DNA of 64,000 bases, taken from NCBI RefSeq assembly GCF_003143935.1, contig NZ_QFRX01000001.1, positions 2,850,135 through 2,914,134 of the forward strand. Reading direction: 5' to 3'. Below, piece after piece: positions 7,793 to 16,226 of the stretch. How positions within the stretch are numbered: position 1 is the stretch's first letter; every line of letters begins with the position of its first letter. A model generated the notes under the pieces. It was not told the DNA's origin, did not search any database, and worked only from the letters and a program-made list of their open reading frames with translations. The stretch comes from Streptomyces sp. Act143 (GTDB taxonomy: Bacteria; Actinomycetota; Actinomycetes; Streptomycetales; Streptomycetaceae). Made by a program: the position numbers and the translations under genes.

Positions 7793-9010
7793 AGGCGCCC
7801 GCTCCACCGGACAGCTCATGCACCGCGGTCCACCCCTCCCCCGGCCCAGCTCGCTGCCCGGGATCTCGATGACCTCGATGCCTTGCTTTCTGAGATGGGT
7901 ATTGGTGGTGGCGTTGCGTTCGTAGGCGACCACGACGCCCGGCTCGACGGCCAGCACGTTGCAGCCGTCGTCCCACTGCTCCCGCTCGGCGGCATGGACG
8001 TCCTGCGTGGCGGTCAGCACCCGGATCTCGCTCAGTCCCAGCGCGGCGGCGATCGCGCGGTGCATGTGCTCCGGCGGGTGGTCGGTGACCTTCAGCTCCT
8101 TGTCGCCGGCGCCCGGTTCGATGGTGTACGAGCGGAGCATGCCGAGCCCGGCGTACTGGGTGAAGGTGTCGCCGTCGACCATCGTCATCACGGTGTCGAG
8201 GTGCATGAAGGCCCGCCGCTTGGGCATGTCGAGCGCCACGATCGTCCGCGCCGAACCGGCCGCGAAGAGCTTGTGCGCGAGCATCTCCACGGCCTGCGGG
8301 GTCGTCCGCTCGCTCATGCCGATGAGGACGGCGCCGTTGCCGATGACGAGGACGTCCCCGCCCTCGATGGTGGACGGGTAGTCGGCCTGCCCCTCGCTCC
8401 AGATGCGGAACGGCTCGTCGCGGAAGAGGGGGTGGTGGCGGTAGATGGCCTCGAAGTGGACCGTCTCCCGCTGCCGGGCGGGCCAGCGCATGGCGTTGAC
8501 GGAGACGCCGTCGTAGATCCAGGCGGAGGTGTCGCGGGTGAAGAGGTGGTTGGGCAGGGGGGCGAGGAGGAAGTCGTCGAGGTCCATGACGTGGAAGCGG
8601 ACCGAGACCGGTTCCTCGTGGGCGTCGAGGAACTCCCGCTTGGTCATGCCGCCGACGAGCGCCTCGGCGAGTTCGGGCGCGGGCAGCGTCTCGAAGGCGG
8701 CGCGCAGAGGGTCGGTGGCGAGGACGCCGTACTCCTTCTCGTCGAAGACCCGGTCCAGGACGAGGGTGCGGGCCGCCGGGATCGCCAGGGCCTCGGTGAG
8801 CAGTTCGCCGAAGAGGTGGACGGTGACGCCGCGGTCGCGCAGCACGTCCGCGAAGCCGTCGTGCTCGGCGCGCGCCCGGCGCACCCAGAGCACGTCGTCG
8901 AAGAGGAGGGCGTCCTTGTTGCTGGGGGTGAGCCTTTTGAGCTCGAGATCCGGCCGGTGCAGGATGACGCGGCGCAGCCGCCCGGCCTCGGAGTCGACGT
9001 GGAATCCCAT
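7787..9010 (-). CDS. arcA: Arginine deiminase
   Basis: 407 residues; hydrolyses arginine to citrulline and ammonia, the first step of the arginine deiminase route. Visible motifs include [14 protein letters not shown], the catalytic [10 protein letters not shown], the substrate loop VVVAYERN, and the nucleophile Cys in RCMSCPVER, ten residues from the C-terminus. The start [10 protein letters not shown] is chosen because it matches the family N-terminus and is preceded by a GGATGGAGG ribosome binding site; an open frame continues much further upstream but only as a shadow of the SPFH gene. It heads arcA-arcB-permease. In Streptomyces such a cluster may serve oxygen-limited growth or acid tolerance; that part is inference. 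Confidence 0.93.
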   Translation of the reverse strand: MGFHVDSEAGRLRRVILHRPDLELKRLTPSNKDALLFDDVLWVRRARAEHDGFADVLRDRGVTVHLFGELLTEALAIPAARTLVLDRVFDEKEYGVLATDPLRAAFETLPAPELAEALVGGMTKREFLDAHEEPVSVRFHVMDLDDFLLAPLPNHLFTRDTSAWIYDGVSVNAMRWPARQRETVHFEAIYRHHPLFRDEPFRIWSEGQADYPSTIEGGDVLVIGNGAVLIGMSERTTPQAVEMLAHKLFAAGSARTIVALDMPKRRAFMHLDTVMTMVDGDTFTQYAGLGMLRSYTIEPGAGDKELKVTDHPPEHMHRAIAAALGLSEIRVLTATQDVHAAEREQWDDGCNVLAVEPGVVVAYERNATTNTHLRKQGIEVIEIPGSELGRGRGGPRCMSCPVERAPV

Positions 9011-9075
9011 GCCTCCATCCTGACCATCGAGGACCGGATTCACCCCCTGCTTGACCGGTTCTCGTTCTCGTCCCA

Positions 9076-9119
9076 TTGACGACAACCAGCACTCCGCTTT
9101 ATCGTCGCAGAGACGAAAA
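9076..9119 (+). promoter_or_regulatory. Promoter of the SPFH gene with overlapping dyad
   Basis: TTGACG at 9076-9081 and TATCGT at 9100-9105 are spaced 18 bp, a good match to a housekeeping promoter. An imperfect inverted repeat TTATCGTC (9099-9106) / GACGAAAA (9112-9119) covers the -10 and could be an operator. The GTG start of the SPFH gene follows at 9131 after the ribosome binding site AGGGGG. Confidence 0.5.
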
Positions 9120-9130
9120 GAGGGGGTCTC

Positions 9131-10270
9131 GTGGCCGACATCACCCGGCGCCTGGGCTGGCGCCATCTGCGCGGCGCGCCCACGGCGCACATCCGGCACC
9201 ACCGCGGCGGAAAGCTGCTGCACGACGGCACGGGGCTGAGCTTCTGGTTCCGCGCGCTGACCGCCGCGCTCTCCGAAGTACCGGTCGACGACCGGGAGTT
9301 GGCGATGACCTTCCACGCCCGTACGTCCGACTTCCAGGACGTGGCGGTGCAGGCGACGGTGACCTACCGGATCAGCGACCCGGCGCTCGCCGCCACCCGT
9401 CTGGACTTCTCGGTCGACCCGGACACCGGCGCCTGGCGCGGCACCCCGCTCGAACAGCTCGGAACCTTGCTGACGGAGACCGCACAGCAGCACGCGCTGG
9501 ACGTGTTGGCCCGTACGACGTTGTCGGCGGCGCTGGTGGACGGCGTGACGGCGGTCCGCGAACGGGTCGCGGCGGGGCTGGCGGCGGAGCCGCGCCTGCC
9601 GGCCACCGGCATCGAGGTGGTGGCGGTGCGCGTGGTGGCCCTGCGCCCGGAGCCGGAGGTCGAGCGGGCGCTGCGCACCCCGGCGCGCGAGCAGATCCAG
9701 CAGGAGGCGGACCGGGCGACGTACGAACGGCGGGCGGTGGCCGTCGAACGGGAGCGGACGATCGCCGAGAACGAGCTGGCGAGCCAGATCGAACTCGCCC
9801 GCCGCGAGGAGCAGTTGGTCGAGCAGCGGGGCACGAACGCGCGACGCGAGGCCGAGGAGCACGCGGCGGCCGACGCGGTACGGGCCGAGGCGGAGGCGGC
9901 TCGGTCGGTGAAGCTCGCGGAGGCGGAGGCGGCGCGGTCCGTGAAGCTCGGCGAGGCCGAGGCGGCGCGGACGGTGCGGCTCGCGGAGGCGGAGGCGGCG
10001 CGGTCGGTGAAGCTCGGCGAGGCCGAGGCCGCGCGGTCGGTGCGGCTCGCCCGGGCGGAGGCCGAGGCGGCGCGTGCGGTGGGCGAGGCGCGGGCCCAGG
10101 CACAGGCGGCCTGGCTGGCCGTGCACGCGGACGTGGACCCGGCCGTCCTGCACGCGCTCACCGGGACCCGGCTCGCGGAGAACCTGCCGCGGATCGAGAA
10201 CGTCACCATCTCCCCGGACGTCCTGACCGGCCTGCTCGCCAGGCTCGGCGCCTCGCGGGACCCGGCGTGA
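9131..10270 (+). CDS. SPFH/Band 7 domain protein with an 11-residue repeat array
   Basis: 379 residues. The first ~190 residues have the pattern of an SPFH (stomatin/prohibitin/flotillin) domain: repeated beta strands, [14 protein letters not shown], and [24 protein letters not shown]. Next comes a charged helical stalk (about 190-250), then six tandem copies of an 11-residue unit close to [11 protein letters not shown], then the tail [24 protein letters not shown] typical of flotillin-like proteins. I see no clear transmembrane helix or signal peptide, so membrane association, if any, would be peripheral. GTG start with a good ribosome binding site and promoter. Its TGA overlaps the GTG of the NAD-kinase-like gene, so the two are co-translated and probably act together. 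Confidence 0.85.
   Translation: MADITRRLGWRHLRGAPTAHIRHHRGGKLLHDGTGLSFWFRALTAALSEVPVDDRELAMTFHARTSDFQDVAVQATVTYRISDPALAATRLDFSVDPDTGAWRGTPLEQLGTLLTETAQQHALDVLARTTLSAALVDGVTAVRERVAAGLAAEPRLPATGIEVVAVRVVALRPEPEVERALRTPAREQIQQEADRATYERRAVAVERERTIAENELASQIELARREEQLVEQRGTNARREAEEHAAADAVRAEAEAARSVKLAEAEAARSVKLGEAEAARTVRLAEAEAARSVKLGEAEAARSVRLARAEAEAARAVGEARAQAQAAWLAVHADVDPAVLHALTGTRLAENLPRIENVTISPDVLTGLLARLGASRDPA
9881..10078 (+). repeat. Six tandem 33-bp repeats inside the SPFH gene
   Basis: Units at 9881, 9914, 9947, 9980, 10013 and 10046 encode variants of [11 protein letters not shown] / [11 protein letters not shown]. The units alternate between two subtypes (CTCGCGGAGG and CTCGGCGAGG beginnings), suggesting duplication of a 66-bp double unit. 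The last unit is more diverged. Copy number is likely to vary between strains. Confidence 0.85.
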
Positions 10271-11157
10271 GCCTCGCCCCGCGGGTCGTCCTGGTCCATC
10301 GCACCACGGAGTACGAGGAGTTGGTGGCCCACCACGGCACCCACGGCCAGGCCGCCTTCTTCCTCTCCTCCCGCGGCCGGGACATCGAGGAACTGGCGGA
10401 ACGCCACCGCCGCACCCGCGCCGCGCTGGCGGAGGTGACGGCGGCGATCCCCCTGACCTGGCGTCAGAGCCGGGTCGAGCGGGCCGACCTGGACCGCTTC
10501 CTGTTCGCCCCGGAGGACGTGGTGGTCGTCGTCGGCCAGGACGGCCTGGTGGCGAATGTCGCCAAGTACCTCGCCGGGCAACCGGTGTTGGGGGTGGACG
10601 CCGACCCCGGACGCAACCCGGGCGTACTGGTGCGGCACCGGCCGGCGGAGGTGGCCAGGCTGCTGCCGGCCGTGGACCGGGAGGTCGACGAGCTGACGAT
10701 GGTGGAGGCCGTGGCCGACGACACCCAGCGGCTGCTCGCCCTCAACGAGATCTACCTCGGCGCCGCCGGCCACCAGACCGCCCGCTACCGCCTGGGCCTC
10801 GACGACGACGGGGGTGCCGTCGAGGCCCAGGCCTCCTCCGGGGTGCTGGTGGGCACGGGGACGGGCGCGACGGGCTGGCTGCGGTCGGTGTGGCGGGAGC
10901 GGGGCGCGCAGCTGCGGCTCCCCAGCCCCTCGGAGGAACGCCTGCTGTGGTTCGTACGCGAGGCCTGGCCGTCCCCCGCGACCGGAACGTCCCTGGTGGC
11001 GGGCGAGTTGTCGGCTTCCGCGCGGCTTCGGCTCACCGTCGAGTCGGAGCGGCTGATCGCCTTCGGGGACGGCATGGAGGGGGACGCGGTGGAGCTGACG
11101 TGGGGGCAGTCGGTGCGGGTGGGGGTGTGCCGGGAGCGGCTGCGGCTGGTGGGGTGA
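10267..11157 (+). CDS. NAD-kinase-like protein coupled to the SPFH gene
   Basis: 296 residues. It resembles the NAD(P)+/diacylglycerol kinase fold: [17 protein letters not shown] is in the place of the GGDGT motif (near residue 95), [18 protein letters not shown] is in the place of the NE motif (near 160), and [15 protein letters not shown] is in the place of TPTGSTAY (near 195). GQDG replaces the consensus GGDG, so catalytic competence is uncertain. It is not the housekeeping NAD kinase by length or motif detail. GTG start overlapping the SPFH stop (GTGA). The association with an SPFH protein suggests a nucleotide- or lipid-sensing role at the membrane; this is speculation. Confidence 0.7.
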   Translation: MSLAPRVVLVHRTTEYEELVAHHGTHGQAAFFLSSRGRDIEELAERHRRTRAALAEVTAAIPLTWRQSRVERADLDRFLFAPEDVVVVVGQDGLVANVAKYLAGQPVLGVDADPGRNPGVLVRHRPAEVARLLPAVDREVDELTMVEAVADDTQRLLALNEIYLGAAGHQTARYRLGLDDDGGAVEAQASSGVLVGTGTGATGWLRSVWRERGAQLRLPSPSEERLLWFVREAWPSPATGTSLVAGELSASARLRLTVESERLIAFGDGMEGDAVELTWGQSVRVGVCRERLRLVG

Positions 11158-11191
11158 CCGCACCCGGCCCCCCACCCACCGCCCTACGCCG

Positions 11192-13735
11192 TCACAGCCG
11201 CGGGTCGACCGGCTCCGACTCCAGCGCCAGCACCCCGAACACCGCCTCGTGCACCCGCCACAGCGGCTCGCCCTCGGCCAGCCGGTCCAGGGCCTCCAGG
11301 CCGAGCGCGTACTCGCGGATCGCGAGGGAGCGCTTGTGGTTCAGGAAGCGTCCCCGCAGGCGGGCGAGGTTCTCCGGCCGCGTGTACTCCGGGCCGTAGA
11401 TGATCCGCAGGTACTCACGGCCCCGGCACTTGATGCCGGGCTGCACCAGACGGCCCTCCGCGCTGCGCACGACCGCCCCCAGCGGCTTGACGACCATGCC
11501 CTCGCCGCCGCGGCCGGTCATCTCCAGCCACCAGTCGACGCCCGCCCGCACCGACTCGGGGTCGGCCGTGTCCACGTACAGGCGCCGGGTGGTCTGCAGC
11601 AGGCCCGTGCCGTCGTGCTCCACCAGCCGGTCCAGCAGGGCCAGTTGCTCGTCGTGCGGCAGGCCCGCGAGGCTGCGGCCCTGGACCGCCAGGATCTGGA
11701 ACGGCGCCAGGCGGACGCCGTCCAGGCCGTCCGTGGTCCAGCAGTAGCGGCGGTACGCCTCCGTGAACGCGGCCGCGTCCGAGGCCCTCGCACGCTGCCG
11801 GTCCAGCAGCTCGCCCACGTCGACGCCGCGCGCCGCCGCGCCCTCCAGGGCGGCCACCGCACCCGGGAGCACCGCCCCGGACGCGGCGCCGACGGCGGCG
11901 TACTGCGAGCGCAGCAGCCCCGCCGCCTTCAGCGACCACGGCATCAGTTCGGCGTCCAACAGCAGCCAGTCGGTGTCGAGTTCGGACCACAGGCCGGCCT
12001 CGTCGACCGCCGCGCGCACCCGCCCGAGGATCTCCTCGGTCACCGACTCGTCGTCGAAGAACGGGCGCCCGGTGCGGGTGTAGAGGGACCCCGTGGGCCC
12101 GTCCACGCCGAAGCGCTTGCGCGCCGCCGCCGCGTCCCGGCACACCAGCGCCACCGCCCGAGAGCCCATGTGCTTCTCCTCGCACACGACCCGCGCGACC
12201 CCGTCGGCCGCGTACTGCGCGAACGCCTCCGCCGGGTGCTCCAGGTAGCCCTCGATGTGCGAGGTCGCCGTCGGGGCCATGGTCGGCGGGAGGTACGGCA
12301 GCAGCCGCGGGTCCACCGCGAAACGGCTCATGACCTCCAGCGCCGCCGCCGCGTTCTCCTCACGGACGGCGACCCGGCCCTGGTGCCGGGTCTCGACGAC
12401 CCGCCGTCCGTGCACGTCCGCCAGGTCCAGCGGACGGCCGTCGTGCCCGCCCGGCGCCTCCGACCTCAGCGGCTTCGTCGGCTCGTACCAGACCCGCTCC
12501 GCCGGTACGTCGACCAGCTCCCGCTCCGGCCAGCGCAGCGCGGTCAGCTTGCCGCCGAACACGGCGCCGGTGTCCAGGCAGATGGTGTTGTTGAGCCAGG
12601 TCGCCTCCGGGACCGGGGTGTGGCCGTAGACCACGGCCGCCCGGCCCCGGTAGTCCTCCGCCCACGGGTAGCGCACCGGCAGGCCGAACTCGTCGGTCTC
12701 GCCGGTCGTGTCGCCGTACAGCGCGTGCGAGCGGACCCGGCCGGAGGTGCGGCCGTGGTACTTCTCCGGCAGACCGGCGTGGCAGACCACCAGCCGGCCG
12801 CCGTCGAGGACGTAGTGGCTGACGAGGCCGTCGATGAACTCCCGTACCTCGGCGCGGAACTCCTCGCTCTGCCCCTCCATCTGCTCGATCGTCTCGGCCA
12901 GGCCGTGGGTGTGCTGGACGTTACGGCCCTTGAGGTGACGGCCGAACTTGTTCTCGTGGTTGCCGGGCACACACAGGGCGTTGCCCGACTTCACCATCGA
13001 CATCACGCGGCGCAGCACGCCCGGGCTGTCCGGGCCGCGGTCGACGAGGTCGCCGACGAAGACCGCGGTACGGCCCTCCGGGTGGACGCCGTCGGTGTAG
13101 CCCAACTTGCCGAGCAGCGACTCCAGTTCGCTCGCGCAGCCGTGGATGTCGCCGACGATGTCGAAGGGGCCGGTGAGGTGGGTCAGGTCGTTGAACCGCT
13201 TCTCGGTGACGACGGTGGCGTGCTCGATGTCGTCCACGCCCCGCAGGACGTGGACCTTGCGGAAGCCCTCGCGCTCCAGGTGCCGGAGCGAGCGGCGCAG
13301 TTCGCGGATGTGCCGCTTGATGACCCGGACCGGCATGTCGGCCCGGTCGGTGCGGCCCGCGTTGCGCTCGGCGCACACCTCCTCCGGCACGTCCAGCACG
13401 ATGGCGATGGGCAGCACGTCGTACTGCCGGGCCAGGTCGATCAGCTGCTTGCGGGCGTCCGACTGCACGCTGGTGGCGTCCACGACCGTGCGGCGGCCGG
13501 CGGCGAGCCGCTTGCCGGCGATGTAGTGGAGCACGTCGAAGGCGTCCTTCGTCGCGCTCTGGTCGTTCTCGTCGTCGGAGACCAGGCCCCGGCAGAAGTC
13601 CGAGGAGATCACCTCGGTGGGCTTGAAGTGCCTGCGGGCGAAGGTCGACTTGCCGGAGCCGGAGGCGCCGACGAGGACGACGAGGGAGAGGTCGGTGACG
13701 GGAAGGACCCGTCCCTGCCGCTGCGTCTCGGTCAT
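11192..13735 (-). CDS. pnkp: Pnkp, polynucleotide kinase-phosphatase-ligase of RNA repair
   Basis: 847 residues in three modules, as in Clostridium thermocellum Pnkp. The N-terminal 5'-OH polynucleotide kinase has the P-loop VGASGSGKST near residue 22. The central metallophosphoesterase has DIVGDIHGC, FVGDLVDRGPDS and VPGNHENK (about residues 195-290), with GHTPV. The C-terminal adenylyltransferase/ligase module has the nucleotidyl-lysine candidate CEEKHMGSRA near residue 515 and downstream GEGMVVKP. It heals and seals broken RNA ends; in known systems sealing needs Hen1 as partner. Its ATG overlaps the hen1 stop by 4 nt (ATGA), so hen1 is first and pnkp second in the operon. No toxin or anticodon nuclease is adjacent. 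Confidence 0.93.
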   Translation of the reverse strand: MTETQRQGRVLPVTDLSLVVLVGASGSGKSTFARRHFKPTEVISSDFCRGLVSDDENDQSATKDAFDVLHYIAGKRLAAGRRTVVDATSVQSDARKQLIDLARQYDVLPIAIVLDVPEEVCAERNAGRTDRADMPVRVIKRHIRELRRSLRHLEREGFRKVHVLRGVDDIEHATVVTEKRFNDLTHLTGPFDIVGDIHGCASELESLLGKLGYTDGVHPEGRTAVFVGDLVDRGPDSPGVLRRVMSMVKSGNALCVPGNHENKFGRHLKGRNVQHTHGLAETIEQMEGQSEEFRAEVREFIDGLVSHYVLDGGRLVVCHAGLPEKYHGRTSGRVRSHALYGDTTGETDEFGLPVRYPWAEDYRGRAAVVYGHTPVPEATWLNNTICLDTGAVFGGKLTALRWPERELVDVPAERVWYEPTKPLRSEAPGGHDGRPLDLADVHGRRVVETRHQGRVAVREENAAAALEVMSRFAVDPRLLPYLPPTMAPTATSHIEGYLEHPAEAFAQYAADGVARVVCEEKHMGSRAVALVCRDAAAARKRFGVDGPTGSLYTRTGRPFFDDESVTEEILGRVRAAVDEAGLWSELDTDWLLLDAELMPWSLKAAGLLRSQYAAVGAASGAVLPGAVAALEGAAARGVDVGELLDRQRARASDAAAFTEAYRRYCWTTDGLDGVRLAPFQILAVQGRSLAGLPHDEQLALLDRLVEHDGTGLLQTTRRLYVDTADPESVRAGVDWWLEMTGRGGEGMVVKPLGAVVRSAEGRLVQPGIKCRGREYLRIIYGPEYTRPENLARLRGRFLNHKRSLAIREYALGLEALDRLAEGEPLWRVHEAVFGVLALESEPVDPRL

Positions 13736-15267
13736 GCTGCCTTCGCCTCCTTCTCGGTCTCGGTGCCGTTCTTGGTGTCGGGCGTGGTGTCGGTCGTGGT
13801 CTTGGCGTCGGCCTTGGCCCTGGTGTCGGTCCTGATCTCGAACACCGCCATCTGGGTGGGCGGTCCCACCTCGGGGTCGTCCGGGCCCACCGGCACGAAC
13901 TCCACGTCGTACCCGTGCCGTTCGGCCACCGTCCCGGCCCAGGTCCGGAACTCCGCCCGCGTCCACTCGAACCGGTGGTCGCCGTGCCGGACATGCCCGG
14001 CCGGGAGGGACTCCCAGCGGACGTTGTACTCGACGTTCGGGGTCGTCACGAGGACGGTCCGCGGACGCGCGGCGCCGAACACGGCGTACTCCAGGGCGGG
14101 CAGCCGGGGCAGGTCGAGGTGTTCGATGACCTCGCTCAGCACGGCGGCGTCGTAGCCCTTGAGCCGCTTGTCGGTGTAGGCCAGCGAGCCCTGGACGAGC
14201 TTGACGCGCGAGGCCTGCCGCTCTCCCATCCGGTCCAGCTTCAGCCGCCGGGAGGCGATGGTGAGCGCGCGCATCGACACGTCGACGCCCACGATCTCGG
14301 TGAACCGCACGTCCTTGAGCAGCGCCTGCACCAACTGCCCCTGTCCGCACCCGAGATCGAGCACGCGCGCGGCACCGGCCGCCTGGAGCGCGGCGATGAT
14401 CGCGTCCCGGCGCTGCACGGCGAGCGGGGTGGGCTTGCGCTCCTCCTCGGTCTCGGCCTCGACGGCGTTGTCGATCTCCTCGACCTCGCTGTCGTCGGTC
14501 TCGGCGAGGCGCACCAGTTCGAGCCGCTCCATCGCCTGGCGGGTCAGCGACCAGCGGCGCGAGAGGTACCGGCTGGTGATGAGCTTCTGCTCCGGGTGCT
14601 CGGGCAGCCAGCCCTCACCGGCGCGCAGCAGCTTGTCGACCTCGTCGGAGGCGACCCAGTAGTGCTTGGCGTCGTCGAGGACGGGGAGCAGGACGTACAG
14701 ATGCCGCAGCGCCTCGGCGAGGGTCCGTGCGCTGGACTCCAGTTCGAGCCGCACGTAGCGCGAGTCGCCCCATTCGGGGAACCGCTCGTCCAGCGCGACG
14801 GGTGTGACGGTGACCGTCCACCCCAGCGGCTCGAAGAGCCGTCGTACCAGCTCCGGACCGCCCCTGGCCGGCAGCGCGGGCACCTCGATGCGCAGCGGCA
14901 GCGGCTGCGCGGCCCGCTCGGGCCGGGCGTTGCACACGCCGCGCATGGCGCTGGAGAAGACGCTGCTGAGCGCCACGGCGAGCAGCGAAGAGGCCGCGTA
15001 CGGGCGGTCGTTGACGTACTGCGCGAGCGCCGCGTCGGGTGCGCCGCCGCGCCCCTTGCCCTTCCCCTTGCGCACCAGCGCCACGGCATCGACCTCCAGG
15101 AGCAGGGCCGCCGTGCAGCGCTCGGGCTGCGCCTCGGGGTAGAGGACATGGGCCTTGCCGTAGGAGGTGGAGAACGCCTGCGCCTTCTCGGGATGCTTGT
15201 GCAGCAGGTAGCCGAGGTCGGTGGCGGGGCGTTCCGGGGTGCCGGTGGTGGTGATCGTAAGGAACAC
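13732..15267 (-). CDS. hen1: Hen1, 3'-terminal RNA ribose 2'-O-methyltransferase
   Basis: 511 residues. The N-terminal half (about 1-250) is the bacterial Hen1 domain that binds and activates the Pnkp ligase (for example YLLHKHPEKAQAFSTSYGKA). The C-terminal half is a Rossmann methyltransferase with VLDLGCGQGQL, the metal-binding SEVIEHLDLPRL, and DHRFEWTRAEFRTW supplying a later His. It marks the 3' end at a repair junction so that the rejoined RNA cannot be cut again at that bond (known for the Anabaena and Clostridium systems). GTG start 15267 is chosen because the protein then begins MFLTITTTG, the usual family beginning. A Lys/Thr-rich acidic tail of about 35 residues follows the catalytic domain. 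Operon partner pnkp follows with a 4-nt overlap. Confidence 0.93.
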   Translation of the reverse strand: MFLTITTTGTPERPATDLGYLLHKHPEKAQAFSTSYGKAHVLYPEAQPERCTAALLLEVDAVALVRKGKGKGRGGAPDAALAQYVNDRPYAASSLLAVALSSVFSSAMRGVCNARPERAAQPLPLRIEVPALPARGGPELVRRLFEPLGWTVTVTPVALDERFPEWGDSRYVRLELESSARTLAEALRHLYVLLPVLDDAKHYWVASDEVDKLLRAGEGWLPEHPEQKLITSRYLSRRWSLTRQAMERLELVRLAETDDSEVEEIDNAVEAETEEERKPTPLAVQRRDAIIAALQAAGAARVLDLGCGQGQLVQALLKDVRFTEIVGVDVSMRALTIASRRLKLDRMGERQASRVKLVQGSLAYTDKRLKGYDAAVLSEVIEHLDLPRLPALEYAVFGAARPRTVLVTTPNVEYNVRWESLPAGHVRHGDHRFEWTRAEFRTWAGTVAERHGYDVEFVPVGPDDPEVGPPTQMAVFEIRTDTRAKADAKTTTDTTPDTKNGTETEKEAKAA

Positions 15268-15360
15268 GGGCGTGGCCTCAAGTAGGGTCTGAACTGCTGA
15301 TATGCACACCGTACAGACCGGACATCGGCAGCACTCGGGAATTTTCGCCAGGAGGCCCAC

Positions 15361-16161
15361 GTGACAGACGCCGGATCGGGCGCGGCCCGCATAGACACGA
15401 GCAAGCCCCACTCCGCGCGGATGTACGACTACTTCCTCGGCGGGAAGGACAACTATCCCGTCGACGTGGCCGCGGCCGAGCAGGTCGTCTCGCTCTTCCC
15501 CGCCGTGGGGGAGATGGCGCGGACCAACCGCGCGTTCATGCACCGTGCGTCGCGGTTGCTGGCCGGGCGGGGTGTGCGGCAGTTCCTGGACATCGGCGCC
15601 GGCATCCCGACCCGGCCGAACCTCCACCAGATCGTGCAGGACGTCGTCCCGGACGCCCGCGTGGTGTACGCGGACAACGACCCGATAGTCCTCCGGCACG
15701 CCGAGGCGCTGCTGCACAGCACGCCGGAGGGCAGGACGGCGTACGTGCAGGGGGACGTACGGGAGCCTGGGAAGATCCTGGCGGCGGCGCGGGAGACGCT
15801 GGACTTCTCCGAGCCGATCGCGCTGTCGCTGGTGGCCCTGCTGCATCTGGTGGCGGACGAGGACGAGCCCGGCCGGATCGTGCGCGAGCTGCTCGGCGCG
15901 CTGCCGTCCGGCAGTCATGTGACCCTCTCCCACGCCACGGGGGACTTCGATCCGGAGACCTGGGAGCGGGTGGTGGAGGTGTACCGCAAGGGCGGCACCG
16001 CGGCCCAGGTGCGTTCGCGCACCGAGTTCTCCGCCTTCTTCGAGGGACTGCAACTGCTGGAACCCGGCGTGGTGCTGGCCGCCGAGTGGCATCCCGAACC
16101 CGGGGAAGGGCAGGGGGATGCGGAGATCCCGTTGTACGTGGGGATCGGCCGCAAGCCGTGA
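15361..16161 (+). CDS. DUF574-type SAM-dependent methyltransferase
   Basis: 266 residues, matching the streptomycete methyltransferase family once called DUF574. Characteristic segments are HSARMYDYFLGGKDNYPVD near residue 20, QFLDIGAGIPTRPNLHQ near 75 (SAM-binding loop), VVYADNDPIVLRHAEALL near 100, and the C-terminal end YVGIGRKP. Streptomyces genomes carry many paralogues whose substrates are mostly unknown; some sit next to secondary-metabolite or conservon genes. GTG start with a strong AGGAGG ribosome binding site. It is divergent from hen1 across a 93-nt spacer and convergent with the LLM oxidoreductase, from which it is separated by a strong hairpin. Confidence 0.85.
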   Translation: MTDAGSGAARIDTSKPHSARMYDYFLGGKDNYPVDVAAAEQVVSLFPAVGEMARTNRAFMHRASRLLAGRGVRQFLDIGAGIPTRPNLHQIVQDVVPDARVVYADNDPIVLRHAEALLHSTPEGRTAYVQGDVREPGKILAAARETLDFSEPIALSLVALLHLVADEDEPGRIVRELLGALPSGSHVTLSHATGDFDPETWERVVEVYRKGGTAAQVRSRTEFSAFFEGLQLLEPGVVLAAEWHPEPGEGQGDAEIPLYVGIGRKP

Positions 16162-16166
16162 CGCGG

Positions 16167-16214
16167 GACCGTCCGGTGGAGGGCGCGCCGCAGCGCACGG
16201 TCCACCGGACGGTC
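16167..16214. terminator. Bidirectional hairpin terminator
   Basis: Perfect 14-bp inverted repeat: GACCGTCCGGTGGA at 16167-16180 and its complement at 16201-16214, with a 20-nt loop that itself contains GCGC pairs. It lies between the converging methyltransferase and LLM genes. No U-tract, as is common in Streptomyces. Confidence 0.75.
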
Positions 16215-16226
16215 GGGCGGGAGTGC

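Noticed and set aside
11192..13735. Pnkp as an ordinary bis(5'-nucleosyl)-tetraphosphatase or phosphatase
   Set aside because: The metallophosphoesterase lies between a P-loop kinase and a ligase-type domain and is followed by hen1 linkage, which fixes the identity.
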